Below, one piece after another: positions 26,262 through 36,608 of a DNA stretch of 64,000 nucleotides; within the stretch, counting starts at the first letter, position 1; the number at the start of each line of letters is the position of its first letter. The position numbers were made by a program, and so were the translations under genes. Origin of the DNA: Loktanella sp. (GTDB lineage Bacteria > Pseudomonadota > Alphaproteobacteria > Rhodobacterales > Rhodobacteraceae); the NCBI GenBank assembly GCA_017390475.1, contig JAFPBO010000018.1, forward strand, positions 186,001 through 250,000, in the 5' to 3' direction. The notes under the pieces are model-generated. The model was not told where the DNA came from. It worked only from the letters and a program-made list of their open reading frames with translations, and did not search any database.

Positions 26262-26861
26262 ATGATCCGGTGTGCTCTGGCGTTGATGGGACTGGCGGGC
26301 TTGGCTGCCTGTGACCCAGCCGGGGTTGCTGCACCTGTGGCGATGCTGAACGGCGATCTGGTGGTCACACCGCCAGAAGGCTATTGCGCCGACCCATTGT
26401 CCAGCAGGCCGCGTGCGGGCTTTGCCGTCTTCGCGCCCTGCCTTACCCTCGGGACCGAGGCACCGGTGCCAACGATACTGGGTGTCGCAACTGTCCAGGC
26501 AGGTGCGGCGGGGTCGGCCATGGTTGCAGGCGATGAAACGGACCTGCGCGATTTCCTGATTGGGCCGCAGGGGGCCGGTTTGCTCAGCAAAGGCGGCAGC
26601 GGCGCCGCGATCTCTGTCGTGTCCTCGCAAGCCTTCGACGGGCAGGTGGTCGTGCATTTCCGCGACAGCGCCCCCCCACCCATGGATGGGCTGGGGCAGG
26701 ATGAATGGCGCGCCTTCACGGATGTCAGCGGCCGTCTGGTCACCGTGTCGGTGCGCGCATTGGAAGATGCCCCAATCACCGCAGGGCGTGGCGCGGCCCT
26801 GCTTGATCTTGTTCTCAAAGGCGTGCAGGCACCGGCTCAGCCCGCCATCCCGGACAGCTGA
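26262..26861 (+). CDS. putative lipoprotein, function unknown
   Basis: A 199-residue protein with a lipoprotein signal peptide (MIRCALALMGLAGLAAC; lipobox LAAC, Cys17). The mature part is beta-rich, with two further cysteines (YCADPL, APCLTLG). It starts four bases after ilvD, so probably shares its transcript. No family recognised; likely envelope-located. The rest gives no hint of function. Confidence 0.75.
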   Translation: MIRCALALMGLAGLAACDPAGVAAPVAMLNGDLVVTPPEGYCADPLSSRPRAGFAVFAPCLTLGTEAPVPTILGVATVQAGAAGSAMVAGDETDLRDFLIGPQGAGLLSKGGSGAAISVVSSQAFDGQVVVHFRDSAPPPMDGLGQDEWRAFTDVSGRLVTVSVRALEDAPITAGRGAALLDLVLKGVQAPAQPAIPDS

Positions 26862-26906
26862 ATGCCAGTGAATACGACCGTCTGACAACAAGGGACTTGC
26901 CGGAAA

Positions 26907-27680
26907 ATGCCGATCAAACCACATAGCGTGCTGGGCCGGCTGTTTCACCAAGGGGTTCTGGCCCGCTGGAAAGCGGCAACCGCAGTGACGGGCCAAACAA
27001 GGCGCGGTATTCTGCGTGTACAGCGCCATCAGGCGCGGCAATTGAAATCTGTGCTGCACGAATTCTGCCATCGCGCCGACGACAGGCTGGCCTTGCCGCA
27101 TATCAGATCGGTCAACTTTCCCAAGCCAATCGGAACTGACTGGTCTTGGCGTCCCGCAATCTGGCGGCTGCGCTTAGATCAGCCGGGGCGCGCACCGGTT
27201 GCTGACAGAACATGGCTAGACGACGACATCAGCATCTTTCACGACTGCCCGCATGACGAAATCGCGATACGACAGGTCCGCAATCTGGGCGATGACGATA
27301 TTGCGCCATTCCGGCTGAGCATGGAGGTCTTTCATTTCACCGGATCATATCTGTCGATCGTCATCGACCTGCCGAAAGAAAGCTGTCACGTTCTCAAAAA
27401 GCAACATCTGCTCCAGTTGGGTGCCTTTATTGAAACCGAAACTCCGATCGCTATCTCTGCGCGGCTCAACATCAAAAACGGCCCCAACACCGAACAGATC
27501 CTGCTGACCTTGTCCCATGGATCCGCGATGGCAACGGTGGAATTTGACCTTGCCTATACCCAGCTGAACGAAAAACGCGCTGAAAAGATGTGGATTGACC
27601 TGATGTTCGAGACCCCGCAGATGAACCGGATCACGCTGCGCGATCTGACGCTCTGCCGCTATCCGCGCGCGCAGATTTGA
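26907..27680 (+). CDS. hypothetical protein, DUF6478-like
   Basis: A 257-residue soluble protein. The N-terminal ~60 residues are basic and helical (QTRRGILRVQRHQARQLKSVLHEF). The rest looks beta-rich, with WSWRPAIWRLRLDQPG, ISIFHDCPHDEIAIRQVRN and FRLSMEVFHFTGSYLSIVIDLP. It resembles the Rhodobacterales-restricted DUF6478 group as I remember it; this is recall, not a search. Followed after 18 bases by a small partner gene. Function unknown. Confidence 0.75.
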   Translation: MPIKPHSVLGRLFHQGVLARWKAATAVTGQTRRGILRVQRHQARQLKSVLHEFCHRADDRLALPHIRSVNFPKPIGTDWSWRPAIWRLRLDQPGRAPVADRTWLDDDISIFHDCPHDEIAIRQVRNLGDDDIAPFRLSMEVFHFTGSYLSIVIDLPKESCHVLKKQHLLQLGAFIETETPIAISARLNIKNGPNTEQILLTLSHGSAMATVEFDLAYTQLNEKRAEKMWIDLMFETPQMNRITLRDLTLCRYPRAQI

Positions 27681-27698
27681 CCGGAAAAGGCACCAAAG

Positions 27699-28064
27699 AT
27701 GACGCAACCGACATTGACCCAATCCCGCTTGCACGCTGGCATCTGGGACGCGGTGCTGGAACAGGCCGGGCCGGATGCCCCGACGCTGACAGCCAGCCAC
27801 GAAGGTCGGGTGCTGCCCGGCCTGCGCTGCACCACTGGTGACCGGCCAGACACCTGGCGCATCAGCCTGCCGATCCCGCCTGATGTCTTGAACGATGGCC
27901 TTCAGACGATTCTGGTCTGCCTGGGCGATGGAACCAAGGTCGGCAGTCTGGCCATTCTGTCGGGCGAGGCGCTGGCCGATGATCTGCGCGCCGAAATCAG
28001 CCTGTTACGCAATGAACTGGACATGCTAAAAGCTGCCTTCCGCCGGATGCATCACGAAAAATAG
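27699..28064 (+). CDS. hypothetical protein with C-terminal coiled coil
   Basis: A 121-residue protein: an N-terminal beta-type domain (TWRISLPIPPDVLNDGLQTILVCL) and a C-terminal charged helix (DDLRAEISLLRNELDMLKAAFRRM) with heptad-like leucines, probably a dimerising coiled coil. The close spacing to the DUF6478-like gene suggests they work together. No family recognised. Confidence 0.72.
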   Translation: MTQPTLTQSRLHAGIWDAVLEQAGPDAPTLTASHEGRVLPGLRCTTGDRPDTWRISLPIPPDVLNDGLQTILVCLGDGTKVGSLAILSGEALADDLRAEISLLRNELDMLKAAFRRMHHEK

Positions 28065-28176
28065 CCATCATGGCCGATGGCGTGGTACGTTACGCGCGCT
28101 TCTTGCATTTGACCTTTGCGGCAAATGACACATCCTTCCGCATCAGCCGCATTCACCCTGACCAAAGGACCCTGCC

Positions 28177-28668
28177 ATGAACCGTCGTTTTGTTGTGAAA
28201 TCTGCCTTTATTGCTGCGGGACTGGCCGCTTTGGCCGCCTGCGAACCCACGGTCAGCGACGGCAATGTCGTGCAGGTTGCGGCCTCGGGCGGCAATTTCA
28301 CCACCTTGATCGCAGCATTGACCGCAGCCGATCTGGCCGACACGCTGCAAGGGCCGGGACCTTTCACGATCTTTGCGCCCAGTGACGCCGCCTTTGCCGC
28401 ACTGCCCGCAGGCACAGTAGAAAACCTGCTGCTGCCCGAAAACAAAGAGACCCTTGTTGCGCTGCTCACCTATCACGTTGTGCCCGGCGCCGTCACCGCA
28501 GAACAATTATCTGGTGAACGGCTGATGGTCGCGACGTTGAACGGCTCTAACCTGCAGATCGATGGGCGCGAGGAAGAGGTCAAGGTCGGCCCGGCTGTGG
28601 TAACCCGCGCAGATACCATCGCGTCAAACGGTGTGATCCACGAGATTGACCGGGTTTTGATGCGCTGA
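28177..28668 (+). CDS. fasciclin (FAS1) domain lipoprotein
   Basis: A 163-residue protein with a lipobox signal (FIAAGLAALAAC, Cys22) and one FAS1 domain. The H1 motif FTIFAPSDAAFAALPAG, the YH motif LLTYHVVPGAV and the H2 region ASNGVIHEIDRVLM are present. FAS1 proteins mediate adhesion or respond to envelope stress. It has its own ~110-base upstream region, with an inverted repeat CATTTG/CAAATG around a TTGACC, perhaps a promoter element. Confidence 0.88.
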   Translation: MNRRFVVKSAFIAAGLAALAACEPTVSDGNVVQVAASGGNFTTLIAALTAADLADTLQGPGPFTIFAPSDAAFAALPAGTVENLLLPENKETLVALLTYHVVPGAVTAEQLSGERLMVATLNGSNLQIDGREEEVKVGPAVVTRADTIASNGVIHEIDRVLMR

Positions 28669-28683
28669 ACTCCCCCAGGCAGA

Positions 28684-28708
28684 CGCATCGCGGCGGGATC
28701 GCGATGCG
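28684..28708 (+). terminator. hairpin after the fasciclin gene
   Basis: CGCATCGCG, loop GCGGGAT (shared T), CGCGATGCG: a 9-bp GC-rich stem 16 bases after the stop. There is no T-run, so it may be a Rho-independent-like or merely stabilising structure. Confidence 0.45.
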
Positions 28709-28715
28709 CATTTGA

Positions 28716-30803
<2,088 letters not shown>

Positions 30804-30953
30804 TGCGGGCGGGCCCCGGCGCCGATCATACCTTCAAGCCGTGATTGCGACAGCAAGCTGGTGATAAGCTGTCGATTGTCTGGCTTGCGTCCCAATCCTG
30901 CCCAAATTGTGCGCCATATGGATACCTGTGTAACGAGTAATTTGGATTTTACG

Positions 30954-31859
30954 ATGGACCGCTTGACGGAAATGGAAGCTTTTGCGACGGTTGTCGACCA
31001 AGGCGGGTTTACAGATGCCGCAAGGAAAATGGGAATCTCAAAATCTGCGGTGTCCAAGCATGTATCCGCGCTGGAGGCGCGGCTTGGCACACGCCTGTTG
31101 AACCGGACAACACGCCGGGTCAGCCCGACAGATGTCGGACTGGCCTATTACGACTGCGCCAGACGTGTGCTGAACGACGCGGGCGAGGCTGACGCGTTGG
31201 TCACGGCTATGCAAAGTCCCCCGTCAGGTTTGTTACGCGTCAGCGTCGCCAGCGATTTCGGGGTGAATCACCTGTCGCCGATCTTGGGTGAATTTCTAGC
31301 GGAAAACCCCGACATCACCGTAAATATGGTGCTGAACAATCGCTATGTCGAACTCGTCTCCGAGGGCTTCGACATTGCGGTGCGCATAGGTGAAGTTGAA
31401 GACGGCACCCTACGCAGCCACAAGCTGACCGAAACGGTCAGGCGCATGGTGGCCAGCCCGGCCTATTTCGCAACCTATGGCAGGCCGGAAAAGATTGATG
31501 ATCTGAACAATCACAAATTACTGCATTATTCCAATCAAGCCAATGCTGCGGTGTGGAAACTGACTGCACCATCGGGCGAAAAAAGGCAGGTGCGCACTGC
31601 AGGTTGGCTGACGGTAAATGATGGTCGGTCGCTGCTGAACGCCTGTATCGGCGGGCTTGGCATCGCCTACCTGCCCTGCATGCTTTATCATGACGCCCTG
31701 CACAAAGGGCTGGTCGAAGAAGCCATCCCCGATCTTCCACGCCAAACTCAGGGGATTTATGCGGTTTATCCGCAAGGCCACTTTACCCAACCAAAAGTGC
31801 GAGCTTTTGTTGATTTTCTGGCGCGGTCCTTCGCGGATAAAGGGCTCGAAAGCTGGTAA
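30954..31859 (+). CDS. LysR family transcriptional regulator
   Basis: LysR-type regulator of 301 residues. The N-terminal winged helix-turn-helix reads MEAFATVVDQGGFTDAARKMGISKSAVSKHVSALEARLGTRLLNRTTR. The C-terminal periplasmic-binding-like sensor domain includes LLRVSVASDFG and NPDITVNMVLNNRYVELVSEGFDIAVRIG. It resembles the CrgA/DmlR-like group. ATG 30954 is chosen because homology begins at MDRLTEMEAF. The gene is co-directional with the upstream flavoenzyme, so the target is not obvious. Confidence 0.92.
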   Translation: MDRLTEMEAFATVVDQGGFTDAARKMGISKSAVSKHVSALEARLGTRLLNRTTRRVSPTDVGLAYYDCARRVLNDAGEADALVTAMQSPPSGLLRVSVASDFGVNHLSPILGEFLAENPDITVNMVLNNRYVELVSEGFDIAVRIGEVEDGTLRSHKLTETVRRMVASPAYFATYGRPEKIDDLNNHKLLHYSNQANAAVWKLTAPSGEKRQVRTAGWLTVNDGRSLLNACIGGLGIAYLPCMLYHDALHKGLVEEAIPDLPRQTQGIYAVYPQGHFTQPKVRAFVDFLARSFADKGLESW

Positions 31860-31964
31860 CCATACCCAGGTTTTCCCAAAGCGGCACCGCTGGGTCACGC
31901 CCTGCGTGAACAGAATTTTAACGTCTCATCGCTATCACCCGCCCATTGATCCGCTGAGGCCCCG

Positions 31965-32738
31965 ATGGAAGGTATGATGAAGTTGCTCCAACCCCATAGC
32001 AGGGGTGGTCTGATCCTGCGCGTGCTGTTTTTCACGATGCTGGTTGCCATGACCAATGTCATCGTGGTCAGCTCTTTGGGGCCCTATCTGCCGGACAACC
32101 AGATTCTCTATCCCATACTCACGGGCAGCATTGTCGGGGCCCCGTTCATCCTGCTGTTTTTCGTTGTCATGATGTATCAGCGGCGGCTGCAGCAGCGCCT
32201 TTCGTTTTTGTCGCGCAATGATGGGCTGACCGGGCTGAACAACCGGTTCAGTTTTTTCGAAATTGCCGAACAGCGAAACCAGCAGATCCAATCCGGTATC
32301 TTATTGGTGCTCGACGCGGATCATTTCAAGCTGATCAACGATAGCTATGGTCATCAGGCCGGTGACTATTGCCTGAAATCCATTGCTGATACGCTGAAAC
32401 GCAATCTGCGCGAAGGCGACGTGATCGGTCGCATCGGTGGGGAAGAATTTGCCATTCTGCTGGCAAATATCGGGCCGGGCCAAGCGCAGGTGATCGGCGA
32501 ACGCCTGACCATGCCGATCCCGTTCTATGCCGGACCGCAAGCCCAATATCCGACGGCAACGCTGTCAGTCGGGGCAGTCATGACTTCGTGAAACATCCCA
32601 CTCGACATTCTGTTCGGCCGTGCCGACCGCGCCTTGTATCTGGCAAAATCACAAGGGCGTGGGCGCATCGTCTTTGCACAGGACAGCCGGGCCGATGCGG
32701 ACCAACGGCGACCTGACAGCGTTATTGCGTCGATGTAA
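31965..32738 (+). pseudogene. membrane-anchored GGDEF diguanylate cyclase interrupted by an in-frame TGA
   Basis: The first 208 codons encode two membrane helices (about residues 18-40 and 50-70) and a GGDEF domain. It shows DGLTGLNNRFSF, the metal site DADHFKLINDSYGHQAGD, an inhibitory RxxD site (REGD) and the active GGEEF loop (RIGGEEFAILL). TGA at 32589 stops translation after SVGAVMTS. The same frame then continues with NIPLDILFGRADRALYLAKSQGRGRI, the normal GGDEF C-terminus, to TAA at 32736. So a single nonsense change, not a frameshift, cuts off the last ~48 residues including the ADRALYLAKSQGR helix. The tail overlaps the convergent OmpA-like gene. A pseudogene or a sequencing error are the main options. 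Confidence 0.8.
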
Positions 32739-33657
32739 TGATCACTTCAACCCGCCGGTTCGCCTCACGCCCGGCCTCGGTCAGGTTGCTGGCCAGCGGG
32801 GCCAGATAGCCCATGCCTTCGGCGGCAAGCTGGCGGCGGTTGACACCATATTCCGATACCAACCGTTCCAGCACCGCCCCGGCGCGGCGTTTTGACAGCG
32901 CGATATTGGTATCCAACCCACCGGTCGAATCGGTATGCCCGACCAGCGCGATCTCACGGTCGGGATAGGTCGACAGATAGGTCGCCAGTTCCGCCAGCGA
33001 TGCAAAGGGCTGTTCCGTCAGCATAGCTGACCCTGTCGCGAATGTCAGATCCGGCAAAACCGCCCGCCCGGCATTGTCCAGCTGGCTGGCAAGGCTGGTC
33101 TGCACATCGGTGTCAGTTGCAGCAACAACGGCCGCTCCGGGGGACGCCAACGGCACCGGCGTGGCGGATACCGGTGCCACCCGCGTGACCTGCACAAATC
33201 CAGCCTGCGCGGTTCGGCTGATGAAAAGGCTGATATACTCCGGCCCTTCCGGCGCGCTGCGTTCCGCCGTCAGGAAACGGAAATCGCCGATATTGATCTG
33301 CATTTCCGGTGGCGGCAACGCCGACGTGGCAAAGCGAAAGTCAAAGCCACCGCAGGCCTCGGTCTGGCATTCAAACAAGATCCGGAACCGGTTGTCGCGC
33401 AGCTGTTCGCGCAAGGGGCGCAGCAATTGCAATGTCGTCAACTGGTCACTGCCGATCCGCCAGGCCTCGCGGGTCAGTTCACCTTCAACCGTGGTGACCG
33501 GCAATTGCCCGTCAGCCCAGATCGCGACCGGAAGGTCGTAGCTGCCGAGCGGACTGGTTTCGCTGGCTTGCAGACTTGCATTTGCCGGAAATTCCAGGAC
33601 CTGTGCTTGCGCTGCGGTCGCGGACCACATTATCCAGAACACCCCTGCTCTGATCAT
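32722..33657 (-). CDS. OmpA-family protein
   Basis: A 311-residue exported protein with a signal peptide (MIRAGVFWIMWSATAAQAQ). An N-terminal unknown domain contains two cysteines (FECQTEACGGFDFRF). The C-terminal OmpA peptidoglycan-binding domain shows LTFATGSAMLTEQPFASL, IALVGHTDSTGG, LSKRRAGAVLERLVSEYGV and AEAGMG-like AAEGMGYLAP, ending NRRVEVII. It likely anchors to peptidoglycan in the periplasm. It overlaps the AhpD-like gene by ATGA and the tail of the broken GGDEF gene on the other strand. Confidence 0.9.
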   Translation of the reverse strand: MIRAGVFWIMWSATAAQAQVLEFPANASLQASETSPLGSYDLPVAIWADGQLPVTTVEGELTREAWRIGSDQLTTLQLLRPLREQLRDNRFRILFECQTEACGGFDFRFATSALPPPEMQINIGDFRFLTAERSAPEGPEYISLFISRTAQAGFVQVTRVAPVSATPVPLASPGAAVVAATDTDVQTSLASQLDNAGRAVLPDLTFATGSAMLTEQPFASLAELATYLSTYPDREIALVGHTDSTGGLDTNIALSKRRAGAVLERLVSEYGVNRRQLAAEGMGYLAPLASNLTEAGREANRRVEVIITSTQ

Positions 33658-34220
33658 CGGGCCTGCGCATGATAGGCGTCATTGGGGCGCATATCGGTGG
33701 CTGAAGCGATCCGGTTGGTCATGTTGTAGAACCCGGCCACGGCGGCGATATCCCAGATATCACGGTCCGAAAACCCGACTTGCCGCAACGCATCGCGATC
33801 CTTTTCTCCGATCCGGGCCGAGGCCAGCGTCATCAGTTCCGCAAATTCCAGCATCGCCTTTTGCCGCGCATCCAGCGGTGCGACCCGCCAGTTCATTACC
33901 AGCATTTCGCCCAGTACCGGATCGCCCGACATCTGCCGCACCGCCGCGCCATGCGCCGTCAGACAATAATAGCATTTGTTCACCGACGACACGGCCACCG
34001 CGATCATCTCGCGTTCCAGTTTTGTCAGGCCCGAACCCGCCAACATCACGTCATTATAAAGCGCGGTGAACGCATTCAACTTGTCGATATCAAAGGCATA
34101 GGCGCGCAGGACATTGGGCACCATGCCCAGCTTATCCTGACAGAGATCAAAATATGTCTGTGTCGCCTCTGGCAGCGGATCGACCATCGGCAGGTCAAGG
34201 GCGGTCGGTTTATCGGTCAA
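33654..34220 (-). CDS. AhpD-like peroxidase-related protein (carboxymuconolactone decarboxylase superfamily)
   Basis: An all-helical AhpD-like protein of 188 residues with the redox CxxC in VNKCYYCLTAHGAAVR and its proton-relay residues. The C-terminal part (MLEFAELMTLASARIGEKDRDALRQVGFSDRDIWDIAAVAGFYNMTNRIA) matches the 'uncharacterized peroxidase-related' subfamily. I chose TTG at 34220, with GGAGG six bases upstream, overlapping the GNAT gene stop by 11 bases; longer frames run into that gene. It may protect against peroxides. Confidence 0.87.
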   Translation of the reverse strand: MTDKPTALDLPMVDPLPEATQTYFDLCQDKLGMVPNVLRAYAFDIDKLNAFTALYNDVMLAGSGLTKLEREMIAVAVSSVNKCYYCLTAHGAAVRQMSGDPVLGEMLVMNWRVAPLDARQKAMLEFAELMTLASARIGEKDRDALRQVGFSDRDIWDIAAVAGFYNMTNRIASATDMRPNDAYHAQAR

Positions 34221-34950
34221 TATCTTCCTCCGGCGCGATGCGATAATGATACTGTCCCACAACCCCCATCCCGAGGGAAGTATAGAGCGCATGCGCGCCA
34301 GCATTTGCGCGGGTTGCCACCAGCGTCAGCCAATGCGCGCCATTTGCCTGCGCCCAGAACGCCGCAGCAATCGTCACCTGTCGCGCCAGCCCCTGCCGCC
34401 GATGCGCCTGTGCAATTTCCAACGCATGGATCATCGCACAATCTGCTGCGATCCCGACAAACAGCGTGCCCGCTGGCCGGTCATGCAAGCGGCCCAAGAT
34501 CGTGGTTTTCGGCATGGGCGCACGGTCCATGATCGCCAGCCTACCCGCCCTGATCCCGCCAGCAGCCCAAATTTCGACCTGCGCGGCAAGTGGCGGCCAG
34601 ACCTCAAACGTGGTCACTGGTGGGGGGCGCACTGTCGCGATCTCAGCCACCGGGGCGGCGTAGATATTGACCGGGTCCTTTATCAGATAGCCAAGACCAA
34701 CCAATTCACGGTCAAGTCCCGCATCCTGATCGCGGATCATGAACAGCGGGCGCTGGCCTGCCGCGCGCATCGCTTCAGCGGCCTGCGTGATATCGTCCGA
34801 CTGCCATGGCGCATCCGCTGTCGCGGCACTGACCCTACTGCTGCCGCTGGGATCAAACCGGATCGTCCACGGTCCCAATCTCTGACGCGCTTCGGGCGGC
34901 CAGGTCGTGTCGATCACATCGTAACATTGTTGGGCCGAGGGTAATGTCAT
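34210..34950 (-). CDS. GNAT family N-acetyltransferase
   Basis: A 246-residue protein whose C-terminal half is a GNAT fold. The acetyl-CoA-binding motif A is in IHALEIAQAHRRQGLARQVTIAAAFWAQ (the RRQGLA pyrophosphate loop), followed by WLTLVATRANAGAHALYTSLGM. The N-terminal ~110 residues are a degenerate or substrate-specific region. Substrate unknown. It is translationally coupled to the MoCF gene upstream (ATGA) and the AhpD-like gene downstream. Confidence 0.85.
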   Translation of the reverse strand: MTLPSAQQCYDVIDTTWPPEARQRLGPWTIRFDPSGSSRVSAATADAPWQSDDITQAAEAMRAAGQRPLFMIRDQDAGLDRELVGLGYLIKDPVNIYAAPVAEIATVRPPPVTTFEVWPPLAAQVEIWAAGGIRAGRLAIMDRAPMPKTTILGRLHDRPAGTLFVGIAADCAMIHALEIAQAHRRQGLARQVTIAAAFWAQANGAHWLTLVATRANAGAHALYTSLGMGVVGQYHYRIAPEEDIDR

Positions 34951-35669
34951 CCGGGGAAAAGCTGTTGAAGCGTGGCGAAAGCCGCATCAACCCTTGCCTG
35001 ATTCTGCCCGCGGATCACCAGATTGGCCCCATAGATCCCGTCCTTCTGAAACGGATAAGACCCGACCGAAAGATCAGGATGATCCGCGGCAAAAGCCCCC
35101 AAAGGCCCGGCGATATCCCCCTCGCCCCGCATCACACGCAAGCTGCGTGACAGCAGCGGCGCGCCACCAGTCAGCGTCGGCAGCACGCTTGCCACCATCG
35201 CCTGAAATACGGACGGCACGCCCGCCATTACATGCACATTGCCGATGCTGAATCCCGGTGCCGTGCTGACCGGATTGTCGATCAGGGTTGCGGTGGCGGG
35301 AATCCGCGCCATTCGCAGGCGGGCTGCGTTCAGTTCCTGCCCGGAGCGGTCATAATGGGCCTGCAACAAGGCCCGCGCATCATCGCGCACGTCAATCGTG
35401 TCGTCAAAGGCTGCGGCGATGCAATCGGCGGTAATGTCATCATGCGTCGGTCCGATGCCGCCGCTGGTGAAGACATGGTCGAACCCAGCCGACAATGCCT
35501 TGACCGCCGCAATAATCGCGGGCGCGTCATCGCTGACGATGCGGACCTCGCGCAGGTCGATGCCAACCTCGGTCAGCCGCCCGGCCAGATGATGCATATT
35601 GGCATCACGGGTCCGGCCTGAAAGGATTTCATCGCCGATCACCAGCATGGCGGCAGTGGGGTTTGGCAT
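34947..35669 (-). CDS. molybdopterin-binding (MoCF) domain protein, CinA N-terminal type
   Basis: A 240-residue protein matching the N-terminal domain of CinA (competence/damage-inducible protein). It shows MLVIGDEILSGRTRDANMHHLAGRL, HVFTSGGIGPTHDDITADCIA and VHVMAGVPSVFQAMV. Members are nucleotide or ADP-ribose pyrophosphatases in some bacteria. The CinA C-terminal deamidase domain is absent, so this is the stand-alone form common in alphaproteobacteria. It is the first gene of a four-gene overlapping minus-strand run, divergent from map. Confidence 0.9.
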   Translation of the reverse strand: MPNPTAAMLVIGDEILSGRTRDANMHHLAGRLTEVGIDLREVRIVSDDAPAIIAAVKALSAGFDHVFTSGGIGPTHDDITADCIAAAFDDTIDVRDDARALLQAHYDRSGQELNAARLRMARIPATATLIDNPVSTAPGFSIGNVHVMAGVPSVFQAMVASVLPTLTGGAPLLSRSLRVMRGEGDIAGPLGAFAADHPDLSVGSYPFQKDGIYGANLVIRGQNQARVDAAFATLQQLFPG

Positions 35670-35795
35670 CTGTGGTCTCCTGTCCTGATACAGGCTTTAT
35701 AGATCGTGTCAGCGCATTTGCCACAGCTGTTGCAGCCCTAGAACTTTACGCGGAATTGCCCTATATCGCGCCTGATAAGGCAAAGGATAGCAGAC

Positions 35796-36608
35796 GTGGA
35801 TACCAACAAAGGCCGCCTGACCAAAGACGGCATCCGGATTTATGAACCCACCGATTTTGACGGGATGGCCAAGGCGGGCGCTTTGGCTGCGCTGATTTTG
35901 GACGATATCGCCGCCCATGTGACGCCCGGCCAGACCACGGGCGAACTGGACCGGCTGATCAAACAGATGGTCAGCGATGCCGGTGCTGTGTCTGCGACGA
36001 TCGGCTATAAAGGCTATCAGCACGCCAGCTGCATTTCGGTCAATCACGTGGTCTGCCACGGCATTCCCGGCGACAAAATCCTGAAAGACGGCGATATTCT
36101 GAACATCGACGTGACCGTGATCGTCGATGGCTGGTTCGGCGACACCAGCCGGATGTATGTCGCAGGCAACCTGTCGCGCAAGGCAGAGCGCTTGATCGAT
36201 GTGACCCATGACGGGCTGATGAAAGGGATCGCCGCCGCCAAACCCGGCAATACCTTCGGCGATATCGGCCATGCAATCCAGAGCTTTGCCGAAAGTCACC
36301 GCATGTCGGTGGTCCGCGATTTCTGCGGCCATGGTCTGGGCCGGGTCTTCCATGCGCCGCCCAATGTGCTGCATTACGGGCGCGCTGGCACCGGGTCAGT
36401 GCTGGAAGAAGGGATGTTCTTTACCATCGAACCGATGATCAACCTCGGCCGCCCGGAAACAAAGGTGCTGGCCGATGACTGGACCGCCGTCACCCGCGAC
36501 AAATCCCTGTCGGCACAGTTTGAACATTCCATCGGGATCACCGCCGATGGTTGTCAGATTTTCACGACCTCCCCTAAAGGCCTGTTTCACCCGACCTATA
36601 AAGTCTAG
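35796..36608 (+). CDS. map: methionine aminopeptidase, type I
   Basis: Removes the initiator methionine from nascent proteins; 270 residues, slightly longer than E. coli Map. The five metal ligands are present in context: Asp in ILNIDVTVIVDGWFGDTSR (two), His in FCGHGLGRVFH, Glu in FTIEPM and Glu in QFEHS. The start is GTG at 35796. Divergent from the MoCF gene with a 126-base gap. The downstream hydrolase gene follows without a gap. Confidence 0.96.
   Translation: MDTNKGRLTKDGIRIYEPTDFDGMAKAGALAALILDDIAAHVTPGQTTGELDRLIKQMVSDAGAVSATIGYKGYQHASCISVNHVVCHGIPGDKILKDGDILNIDVTVIVDGWFGDTSRMYVAGNLSRKAERLIDVTHDGLMKGIAAAKPGNTFGDIGHAIQSFAESHRMSVVRDFCGHGLGRVFHAPPNVLHYGRAGTGSVLEEGMFFTIEPMINLGRPETKVLADDWTAVTRDKSLSAQFEHSIGITADGCQIFTTSPKGLFHPTYKV

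Noticed and set aside
25193..26368. 391-residue open frame opposite ilvD
   Set aside because: Shadow of ilvD, which has all its motifs; the antisense product resembles no family.
35663..35845. 60-residue frame between the MoCF gene and map
   Set aside because: It runs into map in another frame, lacks a ribosome site and has no recognisable pattern.
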